A stretch of DNA of 6,567 nucleotides from Opitutales bacterium (GTDB lineage: Bacteria > Verrucomicrobiota > Verrucomicrobiia > Opitutales > Opitutaceae). This document shows, piece by piece, positions 6,466 to 6,567 of the stretch. The notes under the pieces are model-generated. The model did not search any database. It saw only the letters and a list, made by a program, of their open reading frames with translations, and was not told the DNA's origin. The stretch's first letter is position 1, and every line of letters starts with the position of its first letter. The position numbers were made by a program, and so were the translations under genes. Where the stretch lies: positions 1 to 6,567 of the forward strand of contig JAJFLS010000631.1 in assembly GCA_021772595.1 (NCBI GenBank). The letters are read 5' to 3'.

Positions 6466-6567
6466 GGACGTAGTGGCGGATTTCGAATTCGGGCTCTTCT
6501 TGGAGGACGGATTCTAGGCGGAATTGGTCTTCGAATTCGGGGAGGAAGGCGTCGCCTTCGACTTCGC
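6458..6567 (-). CDS. folA: dihydrofolate reductase, C-terminal end only
   Basis: Only the last 35 residues lie in the window; the rest runs off the right edge. They read EVEGDAFLPEF, then an acidic stretch (ESVLQEEPEFE), and end IRHYVRS before TGA. EVEGD.F.PEF is the hallmark of the DHFR C-terminal beta hairpin (compare VEGDTHFPDY in E. coli FolA), and the end matches the family's final strand in position. DHFR reduces dihydrofolate to tetrahydrofolate with NADPH, completing the cycle used by thymidylate synthase, which is often encoded just upstream of folA; that part is not visible. The last codon and the stop sit within a hairpin. Family identity is fairly secure from the motif despite the short stretch. 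Confidence 0.82.
   Translation of the reverse strand, partial: EVEGDAFLPEFEDQFRLESVLQEEPEFEIRHYVRS

Overview
The window looks like chromosomal DNA from a Gram-negative, sulfatase-bearing bacterium of mid GC content. My best guess is a marine or aquatic Verrucomicrobiota (Opitutales/Puniceicoccaceae type). This rests on the secreted iduronate-2-sulfatase-like gene, a dCTP deaminase of the short form also seen in Bacteroidetes-like lineages, and abundant GTAG-headed REP palindromes. The lineage is inference; no rRNA or tRNA gene is present to settle it.

Layout, left to right. (1) Bases 1-2640, + strand: the 3' part of an LtaS/MdoB-type alkaline-phosphatase-fold phosphoglycerol (or related) transferase. 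It overlaps by 4 bases (ATGA) a gene for an unrecognised lipoprotein that carries a large periplasmic domain followed by about seven membrane helices. The pair is almost certainly co-translated and should act at the envelope. (2) Bases 2641-2739: a convergent junction holding an inverted pair of REP palindromes. (3) Bases 2740-4513, - strand: dcd (dCTP deaminase) directly downstream of an aspartate/aromatic aminotransferase, 25 bases apart and probably one transcript. A TTGACA-type promoter lies in the divergent spacer. (4) Bases 4677-6197, + strand: an exported sulfatase of the iduronate-2-sulfatase type with a CMASR formylglycine site. (5) Bases 6198-6457: a second convergent junction packed with REP elements. 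One inverted REP pair is nested inside another, a third-family REP follows, and a short hairpin overlaps the stop of the next gene. (6) Bases 6458-6567, - strand: the C-terminal end of dihydrofolate reductase (folA).

Metabolic links: Dcd makes dUTP, the precursor of the dUMP used for thymidylate synthesis, and DHFR regenerates the folate consumed in that step. Two parts of dTMP supply therefore sit near each other on the same strand, although a sulfatase gene separates them. The most unusual content is the uncharacterised polytopic lipoprotein coupled to the LtaS-like enzyme, whose C-terminal part resembles an LtaS membrane domain without its catalytic domain, and the nested REP cluster, which contains three REP families and a covarying base pair.
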